25,488 bases of DNA from JAZSMJ01 sp045535815 (GCA_045535815.1 JAZSMJ010000073.1:1-25488), one strand, 5' to 3'; shown: positions 16,778-24,599, numbered from the stretch's first letter. Translations and numbers: made by a program. Notes: generated from the sequence alone by a model not told the origin.

Positions 16778-17101
16778 TTAAACGTTTAATAATTTTATAA
16801 TCAGCTCTGTCAAAAATACAGACACGCATGAAAAAACAGCCACCTGCACAAGACTTCTCTCAAAATATGCAAGAACCATTGCAACGGCAAATCCTATCAC
16901 GGCTGAAACGGTATAATCCGTTGCATAGAAGATTGCGGGAATTGTCATTACACTGAGCACCGCATAAGGTATGTAGTGTAAGAAAGACAAAACAAAACGA
17001 TTCTTTATTTTTTTCTTGACAAGCACAAGAGGAAGCATTCTTATAAGATACGTAACGCCTGCGCAAACCAAAAGATACAGAAAAAAACCTTTACTGAACA
17101 T
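16778..17101 (-). CDS. azlD: AzlD-family branched-chain amino acid exporter subunit
   Basis: Small membrane partner of AzlC. 107 residues with about three to four hydrophobic segments. Family features include the N-terminal VTYLIRMLPLVLV and FLHYIPYAVLSVMTIPAIFY. The start ATG at 17101 has an AGGAGG-type site within the azlC 3' end and overlaps azlC by 11 bases, a typical coupling arrangement; longer in-frame starts further inside azlC are less likely. Together AzlC and AzlD export branched-chain amino acids or analogues. Confidence 0.9.
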   Translation of the reverse strand: MFSKGFFLYLLVCAGVTYLIRMLPLVLVKKKIKNRFVLSFLHYIPYAVLSVMTIPAIFYATDYTVSAVIGFAVAMVLAYFERSLVQVAVFSCVSVFLTELIIKLLNV

Positions 17102-17819
17102 TTTGCTCCGCCTCCTCTTCTTCAGGTGCATCTATCGGCGAAACGACAGCCATAACTGCACCTGCAATTACTGCAGAAATAATTATAACGAATCCGTCGG
17201 GAACACGGTCGAGTATCGGAATATATTTGAATGCACAGCCCAGGGCAATCGCTATCAAAACGCAAGCTGCCGTTGATCCTTCTCTTTTTACAACCGGAAC
17301 TACGATTGCGATAAACATTCCGTATATTGCAACGCCAAGTGCAGATACGACGCTTTCGGGAAGTATATTCCCTGCTACCGCCCCGAGAAGCGTTCCGACG
17401 CTCCAGCCTATGTACGGTGCAGTTGCAAGTCCGTACATATATCTTCTGCCGACATTTCCCTTGTTCGATGATGCTACTGCAAATATTTCATCCGTAACGG
17501 TAAATCCTATTATAAATCTGTCAATAAGCGATATGGACTTACCCATTTTCTGAGACAGCGACACAGACATAAGCGCATAACGGAGATTTATTATTATCTG
17601 CGTTATAGCAAGCTCAATAAGTGTTCCTCCCATAGCCATTATCGGCACGGCAGCAAGCTGACCTGCTGAGGTAAGATTTGTCATAGATATAAGCAAGGTC
17701 TCGATAAACGACATCCCATATTCTACCGCAAAAATACCGAATGCAAACGAAACGGAAAGATATCCTATACATATCGGCATACCGTCCGTTAATCCCTTTT
17801 TAAAACTGTTATTTTCCAT
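17091..17819 (-). CDS. azlC: AzlC-family branched-chain amino acid exporter subunit
   Basis: Integral membrane permease of the AzlC (LIV-E) family. 242 residues. Starts with KKGLTDGMPICIGYLSVSFA, then MTNLTSAGQLA, the conserved INLRYALMS segment and GFTVTDEIFAVA, with repeated hydrophobic helices throughout and an acidic C-terminal tail. The ATG has GGAG 7 bases upstream. The promoter is unusually placed inside a long palindrome (17844-17904), which may mark specific control. The azlD start overlaps its end. Confidence 0.93.
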   Translation of the reverse strand: MENNSFKKGLTDGMPICIGYLSVSFAFGIFAVEYGMSFIETLLISMTNLTSAGQLAAVPIMAMGGTLIELAITQIIINLRYALMSVSLSQKMGKSISLIDRFIIGFTVTDEIFAVASSNKGNVGRRYMYGLATAPYIGWSVGTLLGAVAGNILPESVVSALGVAIYGMFIAIVVPVVKREGSTAACVLIAIALGCAFKYIPILDRVPDGFVIIISAVIAGAVMAVVSPIDAPEEEEAEQNVQ

Positions 17820-17843
17820 TTTCAGCTCCGTATATTAACAAGC

Positions 17844-17904
17844 AAAACGCTATATGATATCCTGCAACAGTGGATATTATATAGCGTTTTTCAGTATTTG
17901 TCAA
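17844..17904 (-). promoter_or_regulatory. azlC promoter embedded in a 19-bp palindrome
   Basis: Minus strand: perfect -35 TTGACA (17899-17904), 17-base spacer, perfect -10 TATAAT (17876-17881). The -10 lies inside the left arm of a near-perfect 19-bp inverted repeat (17844-17862/17872-17890, 9-base loop, one G-U pair), with arms running from AAAACGCTATAT to ATATCC. For transcripts coming from the upstream Na/Pi gene the same repeat can fold into a terminator ending in TTTT; for the azlC promoter, where transcription starts inside the loop, it would act as an operator rather than as an RNA hairpin. Confidence 0.8.
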
Positions 17905-17916
17905 TCGTTTTCGTTA

Positions 17917-19698
17917 TTACTTGAGTGCTAAAGGTGAAATGCTTTTCAGATATTTATCCGAATACTTTTTATAGGTTTCAGCGTAGTCTTCGCTTGTCTG
18001 CTTTACTGTTCTGAGCTGGTCGTGAAGATTAAGCTGATCCTGTGACATCTCTATAATGCAACCGGCAATATTTTCACAGTGGTCAGCAACTCTTTCAAGA
18101 TTGGTAAGAAGATCGGACCAGATAAAGCCTGCCTCTATGGAGCATTCACCCTTCTGCATACGGAAGATATGCTGAGAACGCAGATGAGATTTAAGTGCTT
18201 TTATGACCTGTCCGAGAGGAGCTATTATTGAAGCTTTGTCAAGATTATCGTCAACGAATGATACGATCGAAAGATCAAGCACCTCGTTTACTGCCTCAAA
18301 AAGAGACATGAGCTCACGGTAAGCGTCATCCGAAAAGCTAAGCTCCTTATTTCGAAGCTCTTCTGCACAAGAGAGGATGTTGACCGAGTGGTCGGAAATT
18401 CTTTCAAGATCTCCTATCATATGAAGAAGCTTGGTTGATTCGTGACTGTCCTCATCGCTTAAGGGATAGGTATTAAGCTTGACAAGATACGTTCCAAGCG
18501 TATCCTCATAATGGTCTACCTTTTTTTCGTCTTGACGGATACGGCTTGCAATATCGGGATCGTATTTATCAAATATTACAAGTGAGCTCTTGAGGGCACT
18601 TACAGAGATCGACGCCATTTCGTGAGTTATGACACGGCAACGCTCAAGCGCTATAGAAGGTGTTGCCATAAGTCTTTCGTCAAGCTCGCTTACGGTATCT
18701 GCACCCTCCTTCTTTTCCTTAGGCTCGGGAACGAATCTGTACGATATCTTTTCAAGCAATCCTGCTGCAGGAAGCATCATCGCAGTACAGAGAATATTGA
18801 AGCATGTGTGCGCTATTGCGATACCCATTTCAGATGCCTCTATTGCTGTAAGCGCAGTCAGATCAAATATTGCTCTTGCAATGCTGAACAGCGAAAGAAT
18901 AATTATCGTTCCGATAACGTTAAAGCAAAGATGAACTATTGATGCACGGCGTGCATTTCTGTTTGTTCCAATTGAGGAAAGGAGAGCTGTGATACAGGTA
19001 CCGATATTCTGACCCATTATTATCGGGATAGCTGCTCCCATATTGATTTGTCCCGTGGTCGACATTGCCTGAAGTATACCTACAGATGCCGAGGATGACT
19101 GAATTATTGCAGTAAGTAACGCTCCTGCAAGAACTCCGAGAATGGGATTGGAGAACATTACGAGAATATTTCTGAAAGCCTCAACCTCTTTTAATCCCGC
19201 AACCGCACTTGACATTGATTCCATACCGAACATAAGCGTTGCAAATCCGAGGAGAATGGTTGCCGTATCACGTTTTTTGCTGCTCTTGAATCCCATGTAA
19301 AGGATAATTCCCACAAGAGCAAGTATAGGTGTAAAGGACGAGGGCTTAAGCAGCTTTACAAAGGGGTTTGAGCTGTCTATTCCGCTAAGGCTGAGTATCC
19401 ATGATGTAACCGTCGTACCGACGTTTGCACCCATTATTACGTTTATAGCCTGCTTAAGAGTCATGATTCCCGAGTTTACAAAACCTACAACCATGACAGT
19501 TGTTGCAGAGGAAGACTGTATTATTGCGGTAACGCCAAGACCGGTAAGAAAGCCTGCCATCTTACCGCTGGTAAGCCTACCGAGTATGCTCGTCAGCTTA
19601 TGTCCTGCCCGCTTTTCAAGCGCTTCTCCCATAAGATTCATTCCAAAAAGGAAAAGACAAAGTCCGCCCACTAACGCAAGGACGTCAAAAAGATCCAT
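17917..19698 (-). CDS. Na/Pi cotransporter family protein with PhoU-like C-terminal domain
   Basis: Sodium-dependent phosphate uptake family (NptA/PNaS). 593 residues: a membrane domain (about 1-310) with the family's two inverted QSSSA repeats (Gln61 QSSSATTVMV and Gln200 QSSSASVGIL) and GANVGTT/GQNIGTC partners, then a cytoplasmic PhoU-like helical domain (about 340-560; LHMIGDLERISDHSVNI and LTNLERVADHCENIA are the repeated PhoU signatures). The domain pair suggests phosphate transport under PhoU-type control. The ATG has GAGG 7 bases upstream. It is a single-gene unit with its own promoter. Confidence 0.93.
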   Translation of the reverse strand: MDLFDVLALVGGLCLFLFGMNLMGEALEKRAGHKLTSILGRLTSGKMAGFLTGLGVTAIIQSSSATTVMVVGFVNSGIMTLKQAINVIMGANVGTTVTSWILSLSGIDSSNPFVKLLKPSSFTPILALVGIILYMGFKSSKKRDTATILLGFATLMFGMESMSSAVAGLKEVEAFRNILVMFSNPILGVLAGALLTAIIQSSSASVGILQAMSTTGQINMGAAIPIIMGQNIGTCITALLSSIGTNRNARRASIVHLCFNVIGTIIILSLFSIARAIFDLTALTAIEASEMGIAIAHTCFNILCTAMMLPAAGLLEKISYRFVPEPKEKKEGADTVSELDERLMATPSIALERCRVITHEMASISVSALKSSLVIFDKYDPDIASRIRQDEKKVDHYEDTLGTYLVKLNTYPLSDEDSHESTKLLHMIGDLERISDHSVNILSCAEELRNKELSFSDDAYRELMSLFEAVNEVLDLSIVSFVDDNLDKASIIAPLGQVIKALKSHLRSQHIFRMQKGECSIEAGFIWSDLLTNLERVADHCENIAGCIIEMSQDQLNLHDQLRTVKQTSEDYAETYKKYSDKYLKSISPLALK

Positions 19699-19741
19699 TT
19701 TTTAACCTCACTTAATTATACATATTTTTAAATCCTTTGGG

Positions 19742-19750
19742 ATTATAGCA
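19742..19750 (-). promoter_or_regulatory. Extended -10 promoter of the Na/Pi gene
   Basis: TGCTATAAT on the minus strand (extended -10) lies about 45 bases before the start. No good -35 stands at normal distance, which fits an extended -10 promoter. Confidence 0.5.
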
Positions 19751-19824
19751 TTTCAATATTTAATCGAAAGCAAATTTATGTAAAAATTAGGTTAAATCAG
19801 GATCTTTTTGTAAAAAATTCTATA

Positions 19825-21954
19825 TTATATTTTTCCGTGCTCGGTACGCTCGATTATCATATCCTGCCATTCCTTTTGCAGTGTAACGAATCTTGCGTTC
19901 CAGCCCGATATTCTCACCGAAAGCGTTTTATACATTTCTGGATTCTCCTGAGCTTGTCTTAAAACCTCCGAATCGACCGTATCCACTTGCATAAAGAATC
20001 CGCCGAGGTTTATAAATCCGTACAAAAGTCCGATAAGTGCAGAAAGACCGTTTTCACCTGCAATAGTTTTTGGAGTCAGCTTCAGATCAAGAGCAGCACC
20101 GCTCTGAAGTCTTGTAAGATCTGCCTTGCAATACGATTTTACAAGTGCAGTTGCTCCCTCTGTATCTGTTCCGGGAGTTGCCGAGGCATTGGATGCAAGA
20201 ACGTCACCCTTTTTCCTGCCGAATGCAGTTGCACATCTGACGGGGGCCCAGTCTATCTGTCTGCCAAACGTGCTTACTCCTGCAGGCATTCTTATCGGCG
20301 ATTTTTTATTAAACTCGTTGCAAATATCGGCAAAATCAGAAAGCAATGACGTCATTATTTCATCGACTTCATCATTATCATTGCCGTAATACGAATAATT
20401 ATTTGACACGTACGATCGAAGAGCTTCATTCATCTCCCAATTATTCTTCAGGATATCCATAAGCTCGGAAAAGCTTACCAGCTTATCGTCAAACACGATC
20501 TTCTTTATTGCATACAGACTGTTTACCGTATCGGGCGCACCGCCGATATGCGGAGAGATAAGATTGTATACGGGACCGCCTTCATGATAGGAGGCTGCAT
20601 TTTCTATGCATCCGTCCTCGAAAAGCGATACCACCGAGCACGGTGCCGCTTCAACTCTTGTAAATTTTTCCTTATCGGAAAAGCAGTTCATAACGCAGTT
20701 GTCAAATATTGCATTACTTATAAATCCATGCAGATCCGAAACGTACTTACGATACAGCTCCTCATAGCTTCCGAAATCTGATTTGTTAAAGCCTTCAAGC
20801 GTAATATTCTGAAGTATCTGAAGCGAATCAAAGGGATAATATATAAAATAGGTTTTACCCGGTATCTGAACCTCCCAGCATCCGTCGTTTGCAAATTTTC
20901 TTGCTTCACGTTCGGGATACCCTTCTCTTTCAAGAGACTTCAAAACGGTATCTTCGTTATAGACTGCAACGACACCGCCGCCGTGACGCATTACCTGAGC
21001 AACTCTTCTCAGAAGCTTAGGATCGCTTTTTTTGCTTATTCTTACCGATATCGGAAAATCGGATATTCCAAGCTCTTCAATAATATCAAGGATTATATAC
21101 GTAACGTCATTCGTCACGTCGTCCCCGTCCTCGTCAATTCCGGAGAGAACGATATTCTGGTAATGCTGAGCATCGCCCGTTCCCTTGGGAGTTTCAGAGC
21201 GTATCCATTCGCATCCCTTGATAAAGAATGACGCCATTATCTCACGAGCACGCTCGTAGGTGATATCACCGTTTTTAATATCACGCTCAAGATATTCACC
21301 CAATATAAGGTCTATACGCCCTATACCCGGCCAGTTACCGCAAAGACGTGTAAAAGCAAAGGTAAACCATAAAGACTGCACAGCCTCATAGAAATTGCGT
21401 GCGCCCTTAAACGGCACCTGCAATAGATTATTGTAAACCTCAGGCTTTATATCCTTTAACGCTTCAAGATATCGATTATGCCATATATGCATTGAATCAA
21501 TAACGCTCAGAAGGCTGTTTAAAAACTCCTTTTTTCTTTCGGTAAGCGTCTTATCCTCAAGCCTTTTGACTATCTTTTCTTCGATAGCATCTACGCCGAA
21601 GCGCACAACGTCTCTGAAATTCAGCGTTATATGTGAAACGCTATGATAAACTATATCCTGCGCAAAAACGGCAGGTATACTGTGAAATATAGCATATCCA
21701 AGTGTAGCGGAGCCAGAAACGAGCTCATGCTCGCATATCCTGATAGGTGCAGTCTGTGCAATTCGTTTTATGCAAAGATCGTGCTTCTGATGTGGGGTAA
21801 GATCTGCAAATCCCTCTATATCATCCATTAAAACGTATAAATTTTGCAAAGCTTCGTCACCGTATTTTCCCTGCAACGAATCCCACGCCCACCGGCGTAT
21901 TTCATCACTTAAATTTATCGGTCGCTCCTCAAGACTTGATGTGAAAAATTTCAT
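19825..21954 (-). CDS. Glycyl radical enzyme, substrate unknown (PFL-like family)
   Basis: Anaerobic radical enzyme of the pyruvate formate-lyase/diol dehydratase superfamily. 709 residues, shorter than most relatives. The thiyl cysteine is Cys359 in NDGCWE, with the proposed base Glu361: the GCxE pattern of dehydratase, lyase and decarboxylase types, not the adjacent Cys-Cys of true pyruvate formate-lyase. The glycyl radical site is Gly684 in VRISGW, followed by the usual C-terminal tail ending IIERTEH. The ATG has only a weak ribosome site; a promoter lies at 22017-22045. No activating radical-SAM enzyme is next to it, so activation must come from elsewhere. Upstream is a LUD-domain gene with its own promoter. 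The reaction cannot be assigned from sequence. Confidence 0.9.
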   Translation of the reverse strand: MKFFTSSLEERPINLSDEIRRWAWDSLQGKYGDEALQNLYVLMDDIEGFADLTPHQKHDLCIKRIAQTAPIRICEHELVSGSATLGYAIFHSIPAVFAQDIVYHSVSHITLNFRDVVRFGVDAIEEKIVKRLEDKTLTERKKEFLNSLLSVIDSMHIWHNRYLEALKDIKPEVYNNLLQVPFKGARNFYEAVQSLWFTFAFTRLCGNWPGIGRIDLILGEYLERDIKNGDITYERAREIMASFFIKGCEWIRSETPKGTGDAQHYQNIVLSGIDEDGDDVTNDVTYIILDIIEELGISDFPISVRISKKSDPKLLRRVAQVMRHGGGVVAVYNEDTVLKSLEREGYPEREARKFANDGCWEVQIPGKTYFIYYPFDSLQILQNITLEGFNKSDFGSYEELYRKYVSDLHGFISNAIFDNCVMNCFSDKEKFTRVEAAPCSVVSLFEDGCIENAASYHEGGPVYNLISPHIGGAPDTVNSLYAIKKIVFDDKLVSFSELMDILKNNWEMNEALRSYVSNNYSYYGNDNDEVDEIMTSLLSDFADICNEFNKKSPIRMPAGVSTFGRQIDWAPVRCATAFGRKKGDVLASNASATPGTDTEGATALVKSYCKADLTRLQSGAALDLKLTPKTIAGENGLSALIGLLYGFINLGGFFMQVDTVDSEVLRQAQENPEMYKTLSVRISGWNARFVTLQKEWQDMIIERTEHGKI

Positions 21955-22016
21955 AATTATATACCTATATCATTCGTTATATAACTTTAATTTTCGAAAC
22001 TATAGCTAACACGATG

Positions 22017-22045
22017 ATTATATCATACCAATGCAGAATAATCAA
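22017..22045 (-). promoter_or_regulatory. Promoter of the glycyl radical enzyme gene
   Basis: Minus strand: -35 TTGATT (22040-22045), 17-base spacer, -10 TATAAT (22017-22022). The leader is about 55 bases. Confidence 0.75.
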
Positions 22046-22056
22046 GCTATAATCGC

Positions 22057-22659
22057 TTAATACCCGAGCTCTTCTTCTATCAGAACTATCTCAACGTCAC
22101 TTCCCATAGGCTTGCTCCAGAGAACAGATAACGCACGGCAAATTCTGTCAGGACTTTTACAGTCATAGCATTTATCTGCCTTTTCTGCACACGGAGTTTT
22201 CTTTCCGAGGCGCCTTGCATTCTTGGGTGCTGCCACATTTCTCGCACGCCACAGTGCGCTGTCATAATCATCAGCCAGCTTATTCAAACCAACAACTAGA
22301 TATACCTTTTCATGCCCATACAGCATCGATGAAACCCTGTTGCACACACCGTCTATATTAATTATCTCGCCTGTCTTCGCAAGTCCGTTTACCGACGATA
22401 AATATATCTGTGCACTGTTTGCGTTAGCTATTACCTCTCCTGCCTTCATTCCATCCGGAACGTATCTGTGCCAGCTGACCTTATTATGAGATGAAAGCAT
22501 CCCGTACACTCCCATTTCATCAAGTGTGACCGAGCCTCCAAAACCAACCGTTTTGCCGTCAATCTTTTTATTAAGATAGTCTGCCGCTTCCTTTGCAGTA
22601 GCAAAGCACGATACTGTAAATCCGTTCTTTTCAAGATTTTTCTTTACTGTTTCAAGCAT
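22057..22659 (-). CDS. LUD-domain protein with C-terminal four-cysteine cluster
   Basis: LUD (DUF162, LutC-like) fold; relatives take part in lactate utilisation, but most single-domain members have no proven role. About 200 residues. Family motifs are VGFGGSVTLDEMGVYGML (about 38-55), SSVNGLAKTGEIINIDG and VYLVVGLNKLADDYDSAL. Near the C-terminus four cysteines at about 157, 164, 167 and 174 have spacing C-x6-C-x2-C-x6-C, which would suit a metal or Fe-S site. I chose the ATG at 22659 because GGAGG lies 11 bases upstream; an in-frame ATG at 22677 lacks a site. It has its own promoter. LutA and LutB are not present. Confidence 0.85.
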   Translation of the reverse strand: MLETVKKNLEKNGFTVSCFATAKEAADYLNKKIDGKTVGFGGSVTLDEMGVYGMLSSHNKVSWHRYVPDGMKAGEVIANANSAQIYLSSVNGLAKTGEIINIDGVCNRVSSMLYGHEKVYLVVGLNKLADDYDSALWRARNVAAPKNARRLGKKTPCAEKADKCYDCKSPDRICRALSVLWSKPMGSDVEIVLIEEELGY

Positions 22660-22692
22660 TTCAATCTGTACCTCCATCACATATCTTAATAT

Positions 22693-22721
22693 ATTTTACC
22701 ACGTTAGGATTATTTTTGCAA
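22693..22721 (-). promoter_or_regulatory. Promoter of the LUD-domain gene
   Basis: Minus strand: -35 TTGCAA (22716-22721), 17-base spacer, -10 TAAAAT (22693-22698), about 35 bases before the start. Confidence 0.65.
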
Positions 22722-22783
22722 TTCAAACATGTTTCACAAGGGCTGTTATAATTCATATAATATAATCAGGAGGTGAAAAATGA

Positions 22784-23185
22784 ATGTCATTATTCGGTTG
22801 TGAAAATAAATATAATTGTATTGCTACGGCAATAGTTTCAAGCATTATTATCGGCATTATAACTGCTTTTCTGAGAATAACAGCGGTCATAACCGTAACC
22901 CCTGCATTTTTATGGGTGCTTTTCGGCATAGCTGTCGCATATCTTGCAACAACTCTTATTCCTGCGTCACTTACCCAAAGAATAAGCGGATGCTCAGGAC
23001 CGGTATTAAGCTCTCTCTTAAGCGGAATTCTTGGCACGGTTCTGTTCTCAACGGTTCTTTTAGCTATTGAATTTGCTGCAACAAGTGTAATAGGCGCTAT
23101 CATTACCGGTGCGCTTCTTCTGTTTTTCTCGTTAACGGTTACTTCAACTGCCTGCCTTATAAAATGCCTTGCAAGCAATAATTGA
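22784..23185 (+). CDS. Small hypothetical membrane protein
   Basis: 133 residues, not recognised by function. The protein begins MSLFGCENKYNC, then has about four hydrophobic helices (roughly 12-32, 37-60, 73-97 and 99-122) and a short tail with Cys near the end. Similar Cys-flanked small membrane proteins are common in Clostridia, but I cannot name a role. AGGAGG lies 10 bases before this ATG; a second ATG at 22780, in another frame, has the better 6-base spacing and gives a 7-residue peptide that overlaps the start. It is divergent from the LUD gene and closed by its own terminator, so it is a single-gene unit. Confidence 0.75.
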   Translation: MSLFGCENKYNCIATAIVSSIIIGIITAFLRITAVITVTPAFLWVLFGIAVAYLATTLIPASLTQRISGCSGPVLSSLLSGILGTVLFSTVLLAIEFAATSVIGAIITGALLLFFSLTVTSTACLIKCLASNN

Positions 23186-23187
23186 TA

Positions 23188-23219
23188 AAAAATCCCATCG
23201 CAATTGCGATGTGATTTTT
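23188..23219 (+). terminator. Terminator of the small membrane protein gene
   Basis: Stem AAAAATC, one mismatch, CATCGC, loop AATT, then GCGATG and GATTTTT (23188-23219). It starts 3 bases after the stop codon. Confidence 0.88.
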
Positions 23220-23241
23220 GGCATGCTATTGTAAAAAAGAA

Positions 23242-23717
23242 TTATTCAAACCATACCCTATACATATCTTCAAGCAATTCATAAGAAACCTCAACTTGAC
23301 TATCGGGCAAAAGTGAATCCACACCGCAAAACGGACAAATTGCTGTTTCTCCATTTTTATCTTTTATGTAAGATGCAGAAATTAAGTTGCTATCAAAAAT
23401 CTTATTGCAGAAAAAGCAACCACATTTTTTACTTGATAAAATATATTGTTTGTTTGAAGTAGAAAACTGGTGCCAATATGTACATAGTTCTTTTTTTGTC
23501 AGTTCGGGATATCCTTTAGCTTCCCAAGTGTACTGGGGATTCAGATATATATATAAATTTCATAACGTTTTTTGTATTCTACAAGGGATAAATAATTGGC
23601 ACCACCTTCATCAAACCAATCATCATTTTCCCAACCGCAATATTTACATATATTGTAGTCGCATTCTGATTGAAATTCAGTTTTCCCACAAACAGGACAA
23701 ACAACTTTACCTGACAT
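23242..23717 (-). pseudogene. Two-domain zinc-ribbon (CPCC-like) protein, frameshifted at an (AT)n tract
   Basis: Start ATG at 23717 with GGAGG 6 bases upstream. The first frame reads 58 residues (CPVC...CKYCGWENDDWFDEGG, a CPCC-like cysteine-rich domain) and stops at 23541-23543, right after an alternating AT tract (23545-23555). Removing one AT unit restores a single 157-residue frame that continues with LNPQYTWEAKGYPELTKKEL and a second cysteine domain, KKCGCFFCNKIF...AICPFCGVDSLLPD, ending MYRVWFE at 23242. The C-terminal half resembles small zinc-ribbon orphan proteins seen near polymorphic toxin/immunity loci (recalled from family knowledge, not searched). It is AT-rich compared with neighbours. 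It is either a recent pseudogene, a phase-variable gene or a sequencing slip. Confidence 0.82.
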
Positions 23718-23735
23718 CAAATCCCTCCTTTTTTC

Positions 23736-23772
23736 TTTGCTCTATTATACCTCAAATTCATGAATATTCAGC
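23736..23772 (-). repeat. Duplicated promoter segment, copy 1
   Basis: CTTTGCTCTATTATACCTCA and the following bases match copy 2 at 24282-24319 nearly throughout. On the minus strand this gives the -10 TATAAT (23744-23749) of the zinc-ribbon gene. The -35 is weaker here (near CTGAAT). Confidence 0.7.
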
Positions 23773-23790
23773 AGAGTTATTTAATGAAAT

Positions 23791-24264
23791 CTACCAAGGC
23801 CTATCTTTGCGTAAATTGTTCCAATAATAACTTACCTCCGGAGCATATATCTTCATTATACACTCTTGACGGTACGGCTTTTTCTCGTATTTCAATTCGC
23901 ACTCAATAATTCTGCAATTTTCCTCAAGATATTGGTGCAAAAATTCCAACTTGCATTTTCCAATGTTGATTTTGTTTGCAAGATCTTGTATAGACCATTC
24001 AGTTCTAACTGTTTTTTTGAAATGAATTTTTTTAAAAACATAAATTGTTACATCATAGTCTTCGCCGTCCTCCAACATGTACTCTACCTTGGAAAAATCA
24101 GTTCTGACTACTTCAGACAAATTATTGTCGGGATGGGAAGGCAAAATCCAAAATCCGTCATTGAATTCAAACCCCAATTTACCATTTTGAAAATATACTT
24201 GTTGAGTAATACAATCATGCAGAGAGATAAATTCTTCGCCTTTGTCGCAATGAGAGAAATTCAT
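23791..24264 (-). CDS. Hypothetical AT-rich orphan protein
   Basis: About 157 residues, soluble, no signal peptide or membrane segment; not recognised. It begins MNFSHCDKGEEFISLHDC, has a beta-rich N-terminal half (QQVYFQNGKLGFEFNDGFWI), a helix with WSIQDLANKI, and ends with NNLRKDRPW. The size, AT-rich composition, tRNA-side position and pairing with a zinc-ribbon orphan fit an orphan immunity-type gene, but this is inference. The ATG at 24264 or a TTG at 24270 is possible; the ribosome site is poor for both. The promoter at 24291-24319 duplicates that of the downstream zinc-ribbon gene. Confidence 0.65.
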   Translation of the reverse strand: MNFSHCDKGEEFISLHDCITQQVYFQNGKLGFEFNDGFWILPSHPDNNLSEVVRTDFSKVEYMLEDGEDYDVTIYVFKKIHFKKTVRTEWSIQDLANKINIGKCKLEFLHQYLEENCRIIECELKYEKKPYRQECIMKIYAPEVSYYWNNLRKDRPW

Positions 24265-24290
24265 ATACAAGCACCGCCTTCCTTTGCTCT

Positions 24291-24319
24291 ATTATACCTC
24301 AAATCCGTGAATGTTTCAA
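24291..24319 (-). promoter_or_regulatory. Promoter of the orphan gene (duplicated segment, copy 2)
   Basis: Minus strand: -35 TTGAAA (24314-24319), 17-base spacer, -10 TATAAT (24291-24296). The TTTGCTCTATTATACCTCAA stretch on the plus strand is shared with copy 1 at 23736-23772. Confidence 0.75.
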
Positions 24320-24382
24320 TCGTTTCGTATCCGTTTGCGTGTAGCAAAATAAAAAAAAGTTTATTTTTTCGTGAATTTGCTA

Positions 24383-24411
24383 TTGCAAAAATGAAAATGT
24401 TGTGATATAAT
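24383..24411 (+). promoter_or_regulatory. Promoter of the tRNA cluster
   Basis: -35 TTGCAA (24383-24388), 17-base spacer, -10 TATAAT (24406-24411), about 30 bases before tRNA-Trp. Confidence 0.85.
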
Positions 24412-24443
24412 AGTCGACGTGAGCAGAAAACTGCTTGCAAAAT

Positions 24444-24519
24444 AGGGGCATAGCTCAGTTGGTAGAGCAGCGGTCTCCAAAACCGCGTGCCGTGGGTTCG
24501 AATCTTACTGCCCCTGCCA
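24444..24519 (+). tRNA. tRNA-Trp (anticodon CCA)
   Basis: 76 bases with encoded CCA. The acceptor stem AGGGGCA pairs with TGCCCCT. The anticodon stem GCGGT/ACCGC holds the loop CTCCAAA with CCA at 24477-24479. The T loop GGTTCGAATC is typical. First of three tandem tRNAs. Confidence 0.96.
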
Positions 24520-24522
24520 TTT

Positions 24523-24599
24523 GGCCCGGTAGTTCAGTTGGTTAGAACGCCAGCCTGTCACGCTGGAGGTCGACGGTTCGAGCCCGTTCCGGGTCGCCA
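24523..24599 (+). tRNA. tRNA-Asp (anticodon GTC)
   Basis: 77 bases with encoded CCA. Acceptor GGCCCGG pairs with CCGGGTC (one G-U). The anticodon arm CCAGC-CTGTCAC-GCTGG reads GTC. It starts 3 bases after tRNA-Trp. If QueA and its partners act here, this GUN-anticodon tRNA would be a queuosine substrate. Confidence 0.96.

Noticed and set aside
19825..21954. Pyruvate formate-lyase (pflB)
   Set aside because: The active site has a single Cys followed by Trp-Glu, not the adjacent Cys-Cys pair needed for pyruvate cleavage, and pflA is not adjacent.
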